From: Xenococcaceae cyanobacterium MO_188.B19
GTDB taxonomy: Bacteria > Cyanobacteriota > Cyanobacteriia > Cyanobacteriales > Xenococcaceae
Direction of reading: 5' to 3'
Assembly (NCBI GenBank): GCA_030065715.1
Contig: JASJDF010000005.1
Coordinates: forward strand, 1 to 32,670
DNA: 32,670 nucleotides
Notes under the pieces: model-generated
Seen by the model: only the letters and a program-made list of their open reading frames with translations
Databases searched by the model: none
What the model was told of the DNA's origin: nothing
Shown here: positions 14,971 through 23,170 of the stretch, piece by piece
How the letters are laid out: every line of letters starts with the position of its first letter
Position numbering within the stretch: the first letter of the stretch is position 1
Translations under genes and position numbers: made by a program

Positions 14971-16620
14971 TTATATTTTCATTGAACTCACATCAGTATC
15001 TGCATATTTCCAAGCAGAATTAAATTGTAGTTCCACAGTTTTAGCTTCCGATTCTTTACCTTGAAGTTTAAGACTTTGAGCTAGACTCCACAAAGACCAA
15101 CCGTTATTAGGATAGATGGCTAAATCTTCACGATAAACCTCTTCTGCTTCTATAGGAAGATTTGCCTCTAATAAGACTGCTCCCAAATATTGTCTGGTAG
15201 GAGTTGACCACTCCGCTGGTTCATTATAGTTTAAGTCATCTTCTAGTTTAACGGCTTTGCGTAAATGTGCGATCGCCTCACCATAATTTTCTTGCTTGGC
15301 ACTTAATTCTCCAGCTAAGACTTCTTGAGCTATTTTTAAAATATCTTGAGTGGTATTGATATCCCAAATAGTTACTGTTGCTAATTCTGGATCGTTAGCC
15401 AGTACAGTTAAGAGTTTTAGTTCCTGTTTGGCTGCTAATAGTTTGCCCTTGGTAGTATAAGCTAATCCTCTAGCATAGTGCCATAAACCTGTAGGATATT
15501 TAAGGTCTTGATCTGGTTGGGGTGTGGCTAGAATATCATCCCATTGACCAAAGCGAATCATAGTAAATAAAGGAACAGAATAGAAGTGTTGCAGTGTTCC
15601 CATACCTGGTTCTCGCATCATTTCAGGATTCACCATCTCAGCAACATTATTACCTGCTTCAGTAGCTAACTTACTATTACCTTCTAAAGTAGCAGCAAAC
15701 CAGAGAAAATGATGATTGTGGGGTACATAGCCTAAAGGGTAGACTCCTTGAGCATGACATTGAGTTAGATAATCTCGATCTACCGCGATCGCTTTTTCAT
15801 TAGCATTAGCTGCATCACGATATCGTCCCACACGAATGTAAATATGGGAAGGCATATGAACTAAATGCCCTGAACCTGGTACAAGATTGCCTAATCTATC
15901 CGCTGCTGCAATGGCTTTTTCAGGTTGTACTGCTTCTACTGCATGGATATAGAGATGATTTGCCCCTGGATGATTGGGTTTACGCTGTAAAACTGATTCT
16001 AAAGTAGTCAAAACTTCTTGGGTTTCGGGTTTAGGTTGCTGTTTTTCTGTCCAATAATCCCAAGGCATAGTGTCCATTAATGCTTCAGCAAAGATAGTTG
16101 CAGCATCAAGATCATCGGGATAAGTTTGTGCAACTTTTCTCATTGCATCGGCATAGTTGCGATCCAGAAAACTGCGATCTTCTACAATTTTATCTGTATA
16201 ACGTTCTGCTAAAGCTTTAATATATGCTTGTTCAACTGGAGTACTATTTTGAGCCAATTTTAACGCCTTTTCTATAGCCTGATAGGATTCGGGGATGGCA
16301 TCATTTTCCATAGCAGCATTAATATTAGGTCCTAAAACATAAGCTAAACCCCAATAACACATAGCACAATCAGAATCTAGTTTAATTGCTTCTCGAAATG
16401 AACGAGCTGCTTCTGCATGATTAAAACCATAGGCTAAAACTAGTCCTTGATCGAAATAGCGTTGGGCTGCTTTAGAATCTGTGGTGATGACATGATGGAG
16501 ATCCCCCATTCCTTTAAATAAAGGGGCTTTCGGCTGGTTCACTTTACCTAATTCGCAACCAAATGCACTGATACAAATAGTTAAAGACAAACTAATAATA
16601 AAAATCTGCCAAAGTTTCAT
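14971..16620 (-). CDS. Exported TPR-repeat protein of unknown function
   Basis: The protein of about 549 residues has a hydrophobic signal (MKLWQIFIISLSLTICISAFGC) with a possible but imperfect lipobox ending in Cys. Helical TPR-like repeats follow, for example AQRYFDQGLVLAYGFNHAEAARSFREAIKLD near residue 55 and NYGEAIAHLRKAVKLEDDL near 450. The region DRLGNLVPGSGHLVHMPSHIYIRVGRY is strongly conserved in this family. It probably acts at the membrane or in the periplasm as a scaffold. I start at ATG 16620 because AGGTGG lies 5 bases upstream; GTG 16629 is in frame but overlaps that site. No operon partner is evident: the next gene is an oxidoreductase 124 bases upstream. Confidence 0.75.
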   Translation of the reverse strand: MKLWQIFIISLSLTICISAFGCELGKVNQPKAPLFKGMGDLHHVITTDSKAAQRYFDQGLVLAYGFNHAEAARSFREAIKLDSDCAMCYWGLAYVLGPNINAAMENDAIPESYQAIEKALKLAQNSTPVEQAYIKALAERYTDKIVEDRSFLDRNYADAMRKVAQTYPDDLDAATIFAEALMDTMPWDYWTEKQQPKPETQEVLTTLESVLQRKPNHPGANHLYIHAVEAVQPEKAIAAADRLGNLVPGSGHLVHMPSHIYIRVGRYRDAANANEKAIAVDRDYLTQCHAQGVYPLGYVPHNHHFLWFAATLEGNSKLATEAGNNVAEMVNPEMMREPGMGTLQHFYSVPLFTMIRFGQWDDILATPQPDQDLKYPTGLWHYARGLAYTTKGKLLAAKQELKLLTVLANDPELATVTIWDINTTQDILKIAQEVLAGELSAKQENYGEAIAHLRKAVKLEDDLNYNEPAEWSTPTRQYLGAVLLEANLPIEAEEVYREDLAIYPNNGWSLWSLAQSLKLQGKESEAKTVELQFNSAWKYADTDVSSMKI

Positions 16621-16744
16621 AATATCCACCTCTCAAACGTCAGGAGTTTTGTTTGTTATTACTCCTTTACATTCATGTTATTACTGAGTTCAGTTTATGA
16701 AACGATTGGGAAGAACTAGAGATAACCTTAGAAATAATTTGCTC

Positions 16745-17764
16745 CTAATTCCATTCAGTTAATACAATTTTCCCGATTGTATTTCCCTGTTCAATACGCT
16801 GATGAACCTTTCTCAGATTTTCAGCATTAATTGGTTTAACAATATCATTGCAGGTTGTGAAAATTGAATTTCCTTCGATAAGTTGACTGATTCTATTGAG
16901 TAATTTACCTTGTTCTGCCATATCCTCCGTCTGATACATGGAGCGAGTAAACATAAATTCCCATACCAAACCTGCACTTTTACTTTTGAGAAGATTCATA
17001 TCTAGTGGCTTGCGGTTTTGAACAATGCAACAGATAACGCCTTGGGGTTTAATTGCCTCTGTAATAGCTTGCCAATGTCCATCAGTATCATTCAAACAAA
17101 GAATATAATCGACATTTTTATAACCAATCTGAGTAATTTCTTCTGCAAGATTACGACGATGATTAACAACTTCATCCGCACCGAGTTTTTGACACCAGGC
17201 AATAGTTTCAGCACGAGAAGCTGTAGCAATAACCCTCAGTTGGGCTAGTTTTTTTGCCAATTGAATGGCAATTGAACCTACTCCGCCCGCACCATTGATC
17301 ATTAAAATTGTTTTACCTGCATCATTTCCATTGGTGCTAATGTTTAATCTTTCAAAAAGGGCTTCCCAAGCTGTAATACTGGTTAATGGCAAAGCTGCTG
17401 CTGAAGCAAAATCCAAATTTTTGGGTTTATGTCCCACAATTCTCTCATCTACTAACTGAAACTCACTGTTGCTTCCTGGGCGAGTAATATCACCTGCATA
17501 ATAAACTTCATCTCCAGGCTGAAACTTTGTTACCTTATCTCCTACTTCAACTACGACTCCTGCTGCATCCCAACCGAGAATTTTTGGCGTAGTTTCTACC
17601 TTATCTTTAGGCGCACGTACTTTAGTATCTACAGGATTAACAGAAATTGCTTTTACTTCTACTAGTAAATCATGTCCACTTGTTATAGGCTTGTGAATTT
17701 CTAGATCTAGCAAGGTATTTTCATCAGTAATTGGTAAGTATTGAGTTAAACCTACTGCTTTCAT
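16745..17764 (-). CDS. Zinc-independent MDR oxidoreductase (quinone reductase-like)
   Basis: This 339-residue protein belongs to the medium-chain dehydrogenase/reductase superfamily. The GroES-like N-terminal part contains VEVKAISVNPVDTKVR and ILGWDAAGVVVEVGDKV. The Rossmann motif is MINGAGGVGSIAIQLAKKL. The zinc-binding cysteines of classic alcohol dehydrogenases are absent, so it should be an NAD(P)H-dependent quinone or enone reductase. It matches proteins annotated as zinc-type alcohol dehydrogenase-like (TIGR02817 group) in size and layout. It stands alone between the TPR gene and ppsA; its substrate is unknown. Confidence 0.86.
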   Translation of the reverse strand: MKAVGLTQYLPITDENTLLDLEIHKPITSGHDLLVEVKAISVNPVDTKVRAPKDKVETTPKILGWDAAGVVVEVGDKVTKFQPGDEVYYAGDITRPGSNSEFQLVDERIVGHKPKNLDFASAAALPLTSITAWEALFERLNISTNGNDAGKTILMINGAGGVGSIAIQLAKKLAQLRVIATASRAETIAWCQKLGADEVVNHRRNLAEEITQIGYKNVDYILCLNDTDGHWQAITEAIKPQGVICCIVQNRKPLDMNLLKSKSAGLVWEFMFTRSMYQTEDMAEQGKLLNRISQLIEGNSIFTTCNDIVKPINAENLRKVHQRIEQGNTIGKIVLTEWN

Positions 17765-17868
17765 GGTTTTTTTAGTCTCATCGATATACTTCTAGTTGGA
17801 AAAGATGACAAAAGCAACGATATTAAACGCTGATTACTAGCTTTATTTGGGAATAATATCAATAGTCA

Positions 17869-17894
17869 TATCAAATTACTAAATGTTTGCTACA
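17869..17894. repeat. Dispersed repeat TATCAAATTACTAAATGTTT...
   Basis: The 26-bp segment ending in ACTAAATGTTTGCTACA recurs, with two mismatches in the first half, at 24767-24792. A weaker relative is at 1393. All three copies lie between genes. Confidence 0.55.
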
Positions 17895-17905
17895 AATGAA
17901 AATCT

Positions 17906-17957
17906 GTAAGGGCTAAGAGGTTCGCTACCTTCGTCCGCGTACGCGAATAGCCCTTAC
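17906..17957 (-). terminator. Inverted repeat downstream of ppsA
   Basis: Perfect 10-bp arms GTAAGGGCTA / TAGCCCTTAC enclose 32 bases that contain the palindrome CGCGTACGCG and a TTCGC/GCGAA pair. Read on the minus strand it lies 26 bases after the ppsA stop and is followed by AGATTTTCATTT, so it could terminate or stabilise the ppsA message. The inner GC-rich part resembles dispersed repeats. Confidence 0.45.
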
Positions 17958-17983
17958 GAATCAAACAATAACTGAAACTCTAA

Positions 17984-20491
17984 TTAGTTGTTATCCATGC
18001 CTTCAGTTTGAGCAACTTCTAGCAAAGTTTTGAGTACTGAGTCAGGGTTAAGACTGAGAGAATCAATACCTAGTTCTACTAGAAAGCGGGCAAACTCAGG
18101 ATAGTCACTAGGTGCTTGACCACAGATACCCACCTTGCGACCTTTGGCTTTTGCCTTGGTAATTACTTGTCTTACCATCTCTTTGACTCCCTCATTGCGT
18201 TCATCAAAGAGGTGAGCAACCAAAGCGGAGTCACGGTCAAGTCCTAAAGTTAGCTGAGTTAAGTCATTAGAACCAATAGAGAACCCATCAAATACTTCGC
18301 TGTATTGATCTGCCAAGATAACATTATTGGGGATCTCGCACATGACATAGACTTGCAAACCATTTTCCCCTCGCTTCAGACCATATTTGGCCATTTCTGC
18401 TAACACCTTGCGACCCTCGTCAGGGGTGCGGCAGAAGGGAATCATCGGAATAACATTAGTTAAACCCATTTCATCCCGCACCCGTTTCAGAGCTTTACAC
18501 TCTAAACCGTAAGCATCGCGGTATTTCTCATCGTAGTAGCGAGAAGCACCCCGCCAGCCAATCATCGGGTTTTCTTCCTCTGGCTCAAATTGTTGCCCAC
18601 CAAGGAGATTAGCGTACTCATTGCTCTTAAAGTCAGACATCCGCACCACTACAGGTTTGGGATAAAAAGCAGCAGCAATCATACCAATGCCTTGAGCCAA
18701 CTTATCGACGAAAAACTCGGGTTTATGGTCATAAAGTGCAGTTAACTCAGCAATTTTTCCTTTGACTAATTCATCTTCTAACTCGTCAAAATGAAGTAAT
18801 GCTAGGGGATGGGCTTTGATGTGGTTGGCAATGATAAACTCAAACCGCGCCAAGCCAACTCCATCGCAGGGAATAGCAGATAGACCAAAGGCTTCTTCTG
18901 GGTTGCCCACATTCATCAGGATTTTGGTACGTGTACGGGGGAGGTTTTCCAGTTCGGTTTCTTGAATCTCAAACGGCACTAATCCCTCATAAACTCTTCC
19001 TTCTTCTCCTTCTGCACAGGAGACAGTCACTTCCTGACCTGTGGTTAAGACTCCTGTCGCCTTACCACAGCCAACGAGTGCCGGAATTCCCATTTCGCGA
19101 GCAATAATTGCTGCGTGGCAGGTCCGTCCGCCCTGATTAGTAATAATCGCGCTGGCTTTTTTCATAATCGGTTCCCAATCGGGATCGGTTTTATTGGTAA
19201 CTAAAACTTCCCCAGCTTGAAATTCATCGAGCTTCTGGACATTCAAAATTACCCTGGCTTTACCTTGACCGATCATTTCCCCTACAGCACGACCTCGGAC
19301 GAGAATTTCGCTGGTTCCTTGAAGTTGATAGTTCCGTAGAGTAGTTCCAGATTTTTGAGATTGTACTGTTTCTGGGCGAGCTTGAACGATGAATAATTCC
19401 CCTGTTAGACCGTCTTTGGCCCACTCGATGTCCATGGGAGTGTATTGACCACGCACTTGGGAATAATGGTCTTCAATAATGGCAGACCACTTGGCTAAAG
19501 TGAGAATTTCCTCATCAGCGATCGCGTATTTCTGCCTTTCTGATTCAGGTACGGGGACATTTTTAGTCAGTTTCCCACCACCCACATCATAGACCATTTT
19601 GATTTCCTTACTACCGAGACGTTTTTTCAAGATCGGTCGGTAGCCTTCCTGGAGAGTGGGCTTAAACACAAAGTACTCATCGGGGTTAACTGCACCTTGA
19701 ACGACATTTTCCCCTAATCCATAGGCAGCAGTAACTAAGGCTGCATTCTTGAACCCTGTCTCCGTATCAATGGAGAACATGACCCCAGACGCAGCGAGAT
19801 CGGAGCGCACCATCTTTTGGACTCCCACCGAGAGAGCTACTTCAAAGTGGTCGAAACCCTTAATCGTACGATAAGAGATAGCTCGGTCGGTAAATAGGGA
19901 AGCGAAGCACTTGTGGCAAGCGTCTAACACTGCTCTTACCCCATGAACATTGAGATAGGTTTCTTGCTGTCCCGCAAAACTAGCATCGGGCAAGTCTTCT
20001 GCTGTTGCGGAAGAGCGCACCGCTACATCAGTATAACTGGTATAACGCTTGCACTCCTCCTGTTCTAACTCCGACAAGCGATCGCAGAAATCAGCAGCCC
20101 CATTATAGCGATCGCACAATTTGATATAAGCCCTGGTAATGGCTAGTTCTAGTTCAGCTGGGAAGGGGGTATTGAGAATTAAAGCACGAGCTAACTTACC
20201 ATGTTGTCGCAGGTTGCTCATATCTTCCACATCTAGGTCTGAGAATAACTCTCGCAGTTTCTTTTGTAAACCTGCTTGCTCAATAAAGTAGCGATAAGCG
20301 TAAGCTGTGGTGGCAAAGCCAGTGGGAACATTAACACCTTTCGGGGTTAATTGTTGAATCATCTCACCCAAAGAGGCATTTTTGCCCCCCACCAAGGGGA
20401 TATCTCCAATGCCAACCTCTTCAAACCACAGAACTAAAGCTTTTTCTTTAGTAGATGGGAAAGGCTTGGGATTAACTGTTGTTTGGGTCAT
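17984..20491 (-). CDS. ppsA: Phosphoenolpyruvate synthase
   Basis: The 835-residue protein has the three PEP-synthase domains. The N-terminal ATP-grasp domain has LVGGKNASLGEM and DVAVRSSATAEDLPDASFAGQQ. The swivelling phosphohistidine domain carries the catalytic His459 in NQGGRTCHAAIIARE. The C-terminal TIM-barrel contains VVVRMSDFKSNEY, GSNDLTQLTLGLDRD and the catalytic Cys near 790 in GICGQAPSD. It converts pyruvate, ATP and water to PEP, AMP and phosphate, feeding gluconeogenesis. Length is close to bacterial PpsA rather than pyruvate phosphate dikinase, and the motifs are those of PpsA. The start is supported by AGGAG 8 bases upstream. A sequence-specific regulatory site is not apparent in the 200 bases before it. 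Confidence 0.95.
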   Translation of the reverse strand: MTQTTVNPKPFPSTKEKALVLWFEEVGIGDIPLVGGKNASLGEMIQQLTPKGVNVPTGFATTAYAYRYFIEQAGLQKKLRELFSDLDVEDMSNLRQHGKLARALILNTPFPAELELAITRAYIKLCDRYNGAADFCDRLSELEQEECKRYTSYTDVAVRSSATAEDLPDASFAGQQETYLNVHGVRAVLDACHKCFASLFTDRAISYRTIKGFDHFEVALSVGVQKMVRSDLAASGVMFSIDTETGFKNAALVTAAYGLGENVVQGAVNPDEYFVFKPTLQEGYRPILKKRLGSKEIKMVYDVGGGKLTKNVPVPESERQKYAIADEEILTLAKWSAIIEDHYSQVRGQYTPMDIEWAKDGLTGELFIVQARPETVQSQKSGTTLRNYQLQGTSEILVRGRAVGEMIGQGKARVILNVQKLDEFQAGEVLVTNKTDPDWEPIMKKASAIITNQGGRTCHAAIIAREMGIPALVGCGKATGVLTTGQEVTVSCAEGEEGRVYEGLVPFEIQETELENLPRTRTKILMNVGNPEEAFGLSAIPCDGVGLARFEFIIANHIKAHPLALLHFDELEDELVKGKIAELTALYDHKPEFFVDKLAQGIGMIAAAFYPKPVVVRMSDFKSNEYANLLGGQQFEPEEENPMIGWRGASRYYDEKYRDAYGLECKALKRVRDEMGLTNVIPMIPFCRTPDEGRKVLAEMAKYGLKRGENGLQVYVMCEIPNNVILADQYSEVFDGFSIGSNDLTQLTLGLDRDSALVAHLFDERNEGVKEMVRQVITKAKAKGRKVGICGQAPSDYPEFARFLVELGIDSLSLNPDSVLKTLLEVAQTEGMDNN

Positions 20492-20695
20492 AGATTTAAC
20501 TCCTGAGATGTTTGAACTTTTATCCTAGAAGAGGGATTCTTTAACGCTTCAGAAATTAATTAATTTATAATTTGTGTTGCTTAACTCTTAACTAGGGTTG
20601 GTTAAAATTAAGGTTCTCGATCAATCTTCCTTGCCCTCCTTGTCTTCTCATAAAACATCTCGACTTTTATGAAACAGAATGGGAATTAAAGAGGT

Positions 20696-20905
20696 TCAAT
20701 TGATTGCTTTTGTTAGAGGATGCCACAGTTCTGCTTCTGTAGGAATAATCCAGTTGTCTTTTTGGCTGTCTAGTGAACCTGAACCATAGATTAACGGTAT
20801 TGACCCCATAAGCACGGAAGCAATAAGCACTAGCAAAACTAAAGTAAGTTCGTTCAGATGTTTGCGGTTCGGGTGGAGTAATTGTGTAAGTCGTTGTGTA
20901 CTCAT
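20696..20905 (-). CDS. Small single-span membrane protein, unknown
   Basis: This 69-residue protein has a polar N terminus (MSTQRLTQLLHPNRKHLNEL), one strongly hydrophobic helix at about residues 21-41 (LTLVLLVLIASVLMGSIPLIYG), and a polar tail containing WIIPTEAELWHPLTKAIN. A strong ribosome binding site, AAGGAGAGGTGG, lies just before its ATG. The GTG-started frame overlapping it at 20912 lacks comparable features. I do not recognise the family; small one-span proteins in cyanobacteria are often thylakoid complex subunits, but that is only a possibility. It lies 204 bases upstream of ppsA on the same strand. Confidence 0.65.
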   Translation of the reverse strand: MSTQRLTQLLHPNRKHLNELTLVLLVLIASVLMGSIPLIYGSGSLDSQKDNWIIPTEAELWHPLTKAIN

Positions 20906-21287
20906 TTCCCACCTCTCCTTAGTATTTTTTTTGCTGAAAAAGCTAACTAACTAACCAACTAACTTTTTTGAAGCATAAAATAGTTATTAGCTTTCATATT
21001 TTTATTTTAAACTCTAAAAAATATTTGTTCATATTAATATAAATCTTAATATGAAAATGTCAAGAAATCACGACAATTAATTGTGGTAATAGATTATTTT
21101 AATCTGGCAGATTTGATCTCATTACTTTTAGTTCTCAGAGTTTAATTTGTTTGTAATTTAGGCTAAACAAGGTTTTAAGCTATTTTTCTTGGAAATAAAT
21201 AAAAATAATTTTAGTAACTTATTGCTAAATTGATCGAGATAATTATAACAAAGTCAATATCGGCAAATGATCATACTCTGACTATTC

Positions 21288-21309
21288 TTGACACTTTAAG
21301 TGTTATAAT
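21288..21309 (+). promoter_or_regulatory. Promoter-like TTGACA / palindrome / TATAAT
   Basis: TTGACA (21288-21293) and TATAAT (21304-21309) match the consensus hexamers but are only 10 bases apart, too close for one standard promoter. The palindrome ACACTT-T-AAGTGT spans them. It could be a TATAAT promoter overlapped by an operator for the old phosphorylase-pfkA transcript; weak evidence. Confidence 0.3.
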
Positions 21310-21334
21310 TAGTGTTTGGTTATAAATCAACAAG

Positions 21335-21358
21335 TAAAACAACATTGATGTTGTTTTA
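21335..21358. promoter_or_regulatory. Perfect 11-bp hairpin TAAAACAACAT / ATGTTGTTTTA
   Basis: The 11-bp arms are perfectly complementary with a 2-base TG centre, so the site is a near-continuous palindrome that suits a dimeric DNA-binding protein at least as well as an RNA hairpin. It lies just downstream of the promoter-like sequence and upstream of the phosphorylase remnant. Confidence 0.4.
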
Positions 21359-21499
21359 GTAGCAAACAAAATAATCATAAAAGTGTTACCTGTTTAACAA
21401 AAAAATAATCGTGTTTAATGGTTGAATAGAATTAAATAGCAACTAAATTCAATAAAAATGTTGAAGTTAATAACTCCTGTTTTTGTGATTGGTGGTATC

Positions 21500-21740
21500 A
21501 GAGCAAGCAAGAACTAGCAGACTACATTTTTCCCTATAACGGGATTGAAGTGAATCCAAATTCACTGTTTGACCTTCAAATTACGCTGATTCACTCTGTA
21601 GCTGATGTAGTCAATAACGACCCTGATATAGGCGATCTCCTTCAAGTAGTATTTTTGGAAACTGTAATGTTTCTCTCGGCGAAAAAGTTGATCCTACTGT
21701 CGAATTGGAAGATAGCAGTACAGTAATTGCAGCGGAGTAA
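21500..21740 (+). pseudogene. Decayed glycogen phosphorylase (GT35) fragment
   Basis: Two frames together read like a piece of glycogen phosphorylase: KQELADYIFPYNGIEVNPNS-LFDLQ, then IHSVADVVNNDPDIGDLLQVVFLE, then, after a frameshift near 21657, NCNVSLGEKVDPTVELEDSS. Phosphorylases have IEVNPxSLFDxQVKRIHEYKRQ..., then LIxSVADVVNNDP...LKVVFxxNxNVSLxxxIxPAADLSEQ, so FDLQ has been joined to the SVADVV part by an internal deletion. Everything before and after is lost. The old frame ends in TAA 7 bases before the pfkA start. This suggests a former glgP-pfkA pair; the active enzyme, if present, must be encoded elsewhere. Confidence 0.78.
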
Positions 21741-21746
21741 AGGTAG

Positions 21747-22817
21747 ATGGGAAAAAGAATTGGTATTCTAACTAGTGGTGGTGACTGTCCTGGACTTAAT
21801 ATGGTAATCAGAACGGTGGTTAGTCATGCAAGACTCACCTATGATTGGGAAGTTTTAGGCATTCCTTACGCCACCAAGGGTTTGCTAGAGAGCAAAGCCA
21901 GTACTTTGAGCTTACACGGCTTAGATTTGCATGGTATCGATCCCTTACTCAGTATGGGAGGAACAATTCTCGGTTCTACCAATAAAGGAGATACCCTAGC
22001 TCAGGCAAAACAGCTTTTTGCTGGATACCAAGCACTAAAACTAGATGCCCTAATTGCAATTGGTGGTGACGGAAGTTTAGCAATTTTGCGAGAATTAGCT
22101 AATCAGGGAAATTGGAATCTGGTAGCAATTCCCAAGACAATTGATAATGATGTGGCTTTTACAGAACGCTCAGTGGGGTTTGATACGGCAGTCAACACCG
22201 TAGTAGATGCCCTCAATCGTCTGACTTACACAGCTGCAAGTCATGATCGCATCATGGTGGTAGAGGTTATGGGGCGCACAGCAGGGCATTTAGCTTTACA
22301 AGCAGGCATTGCTGGGGGTGCAGATGTCATTTTAATTCCAGAAATTCCCTATTCCCTGCCCCAAGTTTGTCAGAAACTGAGAGAGTTGCGGGATAAATGG
22401 CAGCGCAAATTTGCTCTGATTATTGTTGCCGAAGGAGCCAAAACCCAAACAGGAGAAATCAGTTGCTATACTGATTCTTTGGGAGAAGTCCGACTGCGGG
22501 GTATTGGTCAATATATTACCGAGCAAATACCTGCTTGTAGTGAAGAGGGAGTAGAAACTCGCTTGACCATTTTAGGACATGTCCAAAGGGGTGGTATGCC
22601 ATCCGCTTGGGATCGGATTCTGGCTGCTGCTTTTGGTAAAGCTGCCATTGATCTAGTCGCTCAAAAACAATTTGATCGTATGGTTGCCTGGCGCAATGGG
22701 GAAGTAGGTAGTGTTCCTCTAGAATTAGTTATCAACGACAGTCCTTCTTTGGTCACTCCCAATAGTGCTTTGGTGCAAACAGCCCGTTCTCTTGGAATTT
22801 ATGTTGGGCAGAGTTAA
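21747..22817 (+). CDS. pfkA: 6-phosphofructokinase
   Basis: The 356-residue protein is a full-length PfkA-family kinase. Nucleotide-binding GILTSGGDCPGLN is at residues 6-18, GGDGS at 106-110, the catalytic Asp in PKTIDND (129-135), VMGRTAGH at 174-181, and the late substrate motif LGHVQRGG. It phosphorylates fructose 6-phosphate to the 1,6-bisphosphate in glycolysis. Gly in GGDGS argues for a nucleotide donor rather than pyrophosphate; the Lys of PKTIDND replaces the Gly of Escherichia coli PfkA and is seen in another PFK subgroup, so the donor and allosteric control may differ from the E. coli enzyme. A weak ribosome binding site (AAAGG) lies before the ATG. It follows a glycogen phosphorylase remnant. 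Confidence 0.93.
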   Translation: MGKRIGILTSGGDCPGLNMVIRTVVSHARLTYDWEVLGIPYATKGLLESKASTLSLHGLDLHGIDPLLSMGGTILGSTNKGDTLAQAKQLFAGYQALKLDALIAIGGDGSLAILRELANQGNWNLVAIPKTIDNDVAFTERSVGFDTAVNTVVDALNRLTYTAASHDRIMVVEVMGRTAGHLALQAGIAGGADVILIPEIPYSLPQVCQKLRELRDKWQRKFALIIVAEGAKTQTGEISCYTDSLGEVRLRGIGQYITEQIPACSEEGVETRLTILGHVQRGGMPSAWDRILAAAFGKAAIDLVAQKQFDRMVAWRNGEVGSVPLELVINDSPSLVTPNSALVQTARSLGIYVGQS

Positions 22818-22859
22818 CATATTCTACTAATCAATGAACGTGGTCTGAAGCAATTTCTA

Positions 22860-23165
22860 AAAACCTAACAAATCAACCTTTATAGGTTGAAGTACTTCCC
22901 ATTGTTGGCGAAGTTTGTGTTTTGTGTATAGAGGGGATCTTTCTGGTTAGCTTCAGAGAAGGCACTACCAATCACTGTTTTGGCGTCTTGGCAAACACTA
23001 GACCCAGCAATTCTCATAATCGGAATTGCTGAGATTCAGCCATAAAGAATTTTAACCGAATGAATGACCTTGGACAATCCCCGTTTCTTTTTGGGCTTTT
23101 ATTCGGGAAACCCAATCGCAAATAGCTTTAATTTTTCTAACTTCGGAAAAAATGAGCGAAACGTA
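22860..23165 (-). pseudogene. Possible decayed coding remnant between pfkA and the dehydrogenase
   Basis: No intact gene lies here. On the minus strand two short stretches read like protein: EVRKIKAICDWVSRIKAQKE followed by TGIVQGHSFG and a stop (about 23146-23052), and RIAGSSVCQDAKTVIGSAFS followed by an N-rich tail to a stop near 22881. They are in different frames and I cannot name a parent. An inverted repeat CAGCAATTC/GAATTGCTG lies at about 23007-23033. The stretch could equally be random sequence. Confidence 0.25.
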
Positions 23166-23170
23166 AGCTA

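Larger units (their letters stand above)
20930..21460. other. AT-rich intergenic stretch with no supportable gene
   Basis: More than 500 bases without a credible gene lie between the small membrane protein and the phosphorylase remnant. Contents worth noting are a 13-bp palindrome ACACTTTAAGTGT overlapping TTGACA and followed by TATAAT (21288-21309), and a longer hairpin at 21335-21358. Confidence 0.6.

Noticed and set aside
20667-20912. 81-codon frame overlapping the small membrane protein
   Set aside because: It starts with GTG inside the ribosome binding region of the better frame and has no recognisable features.
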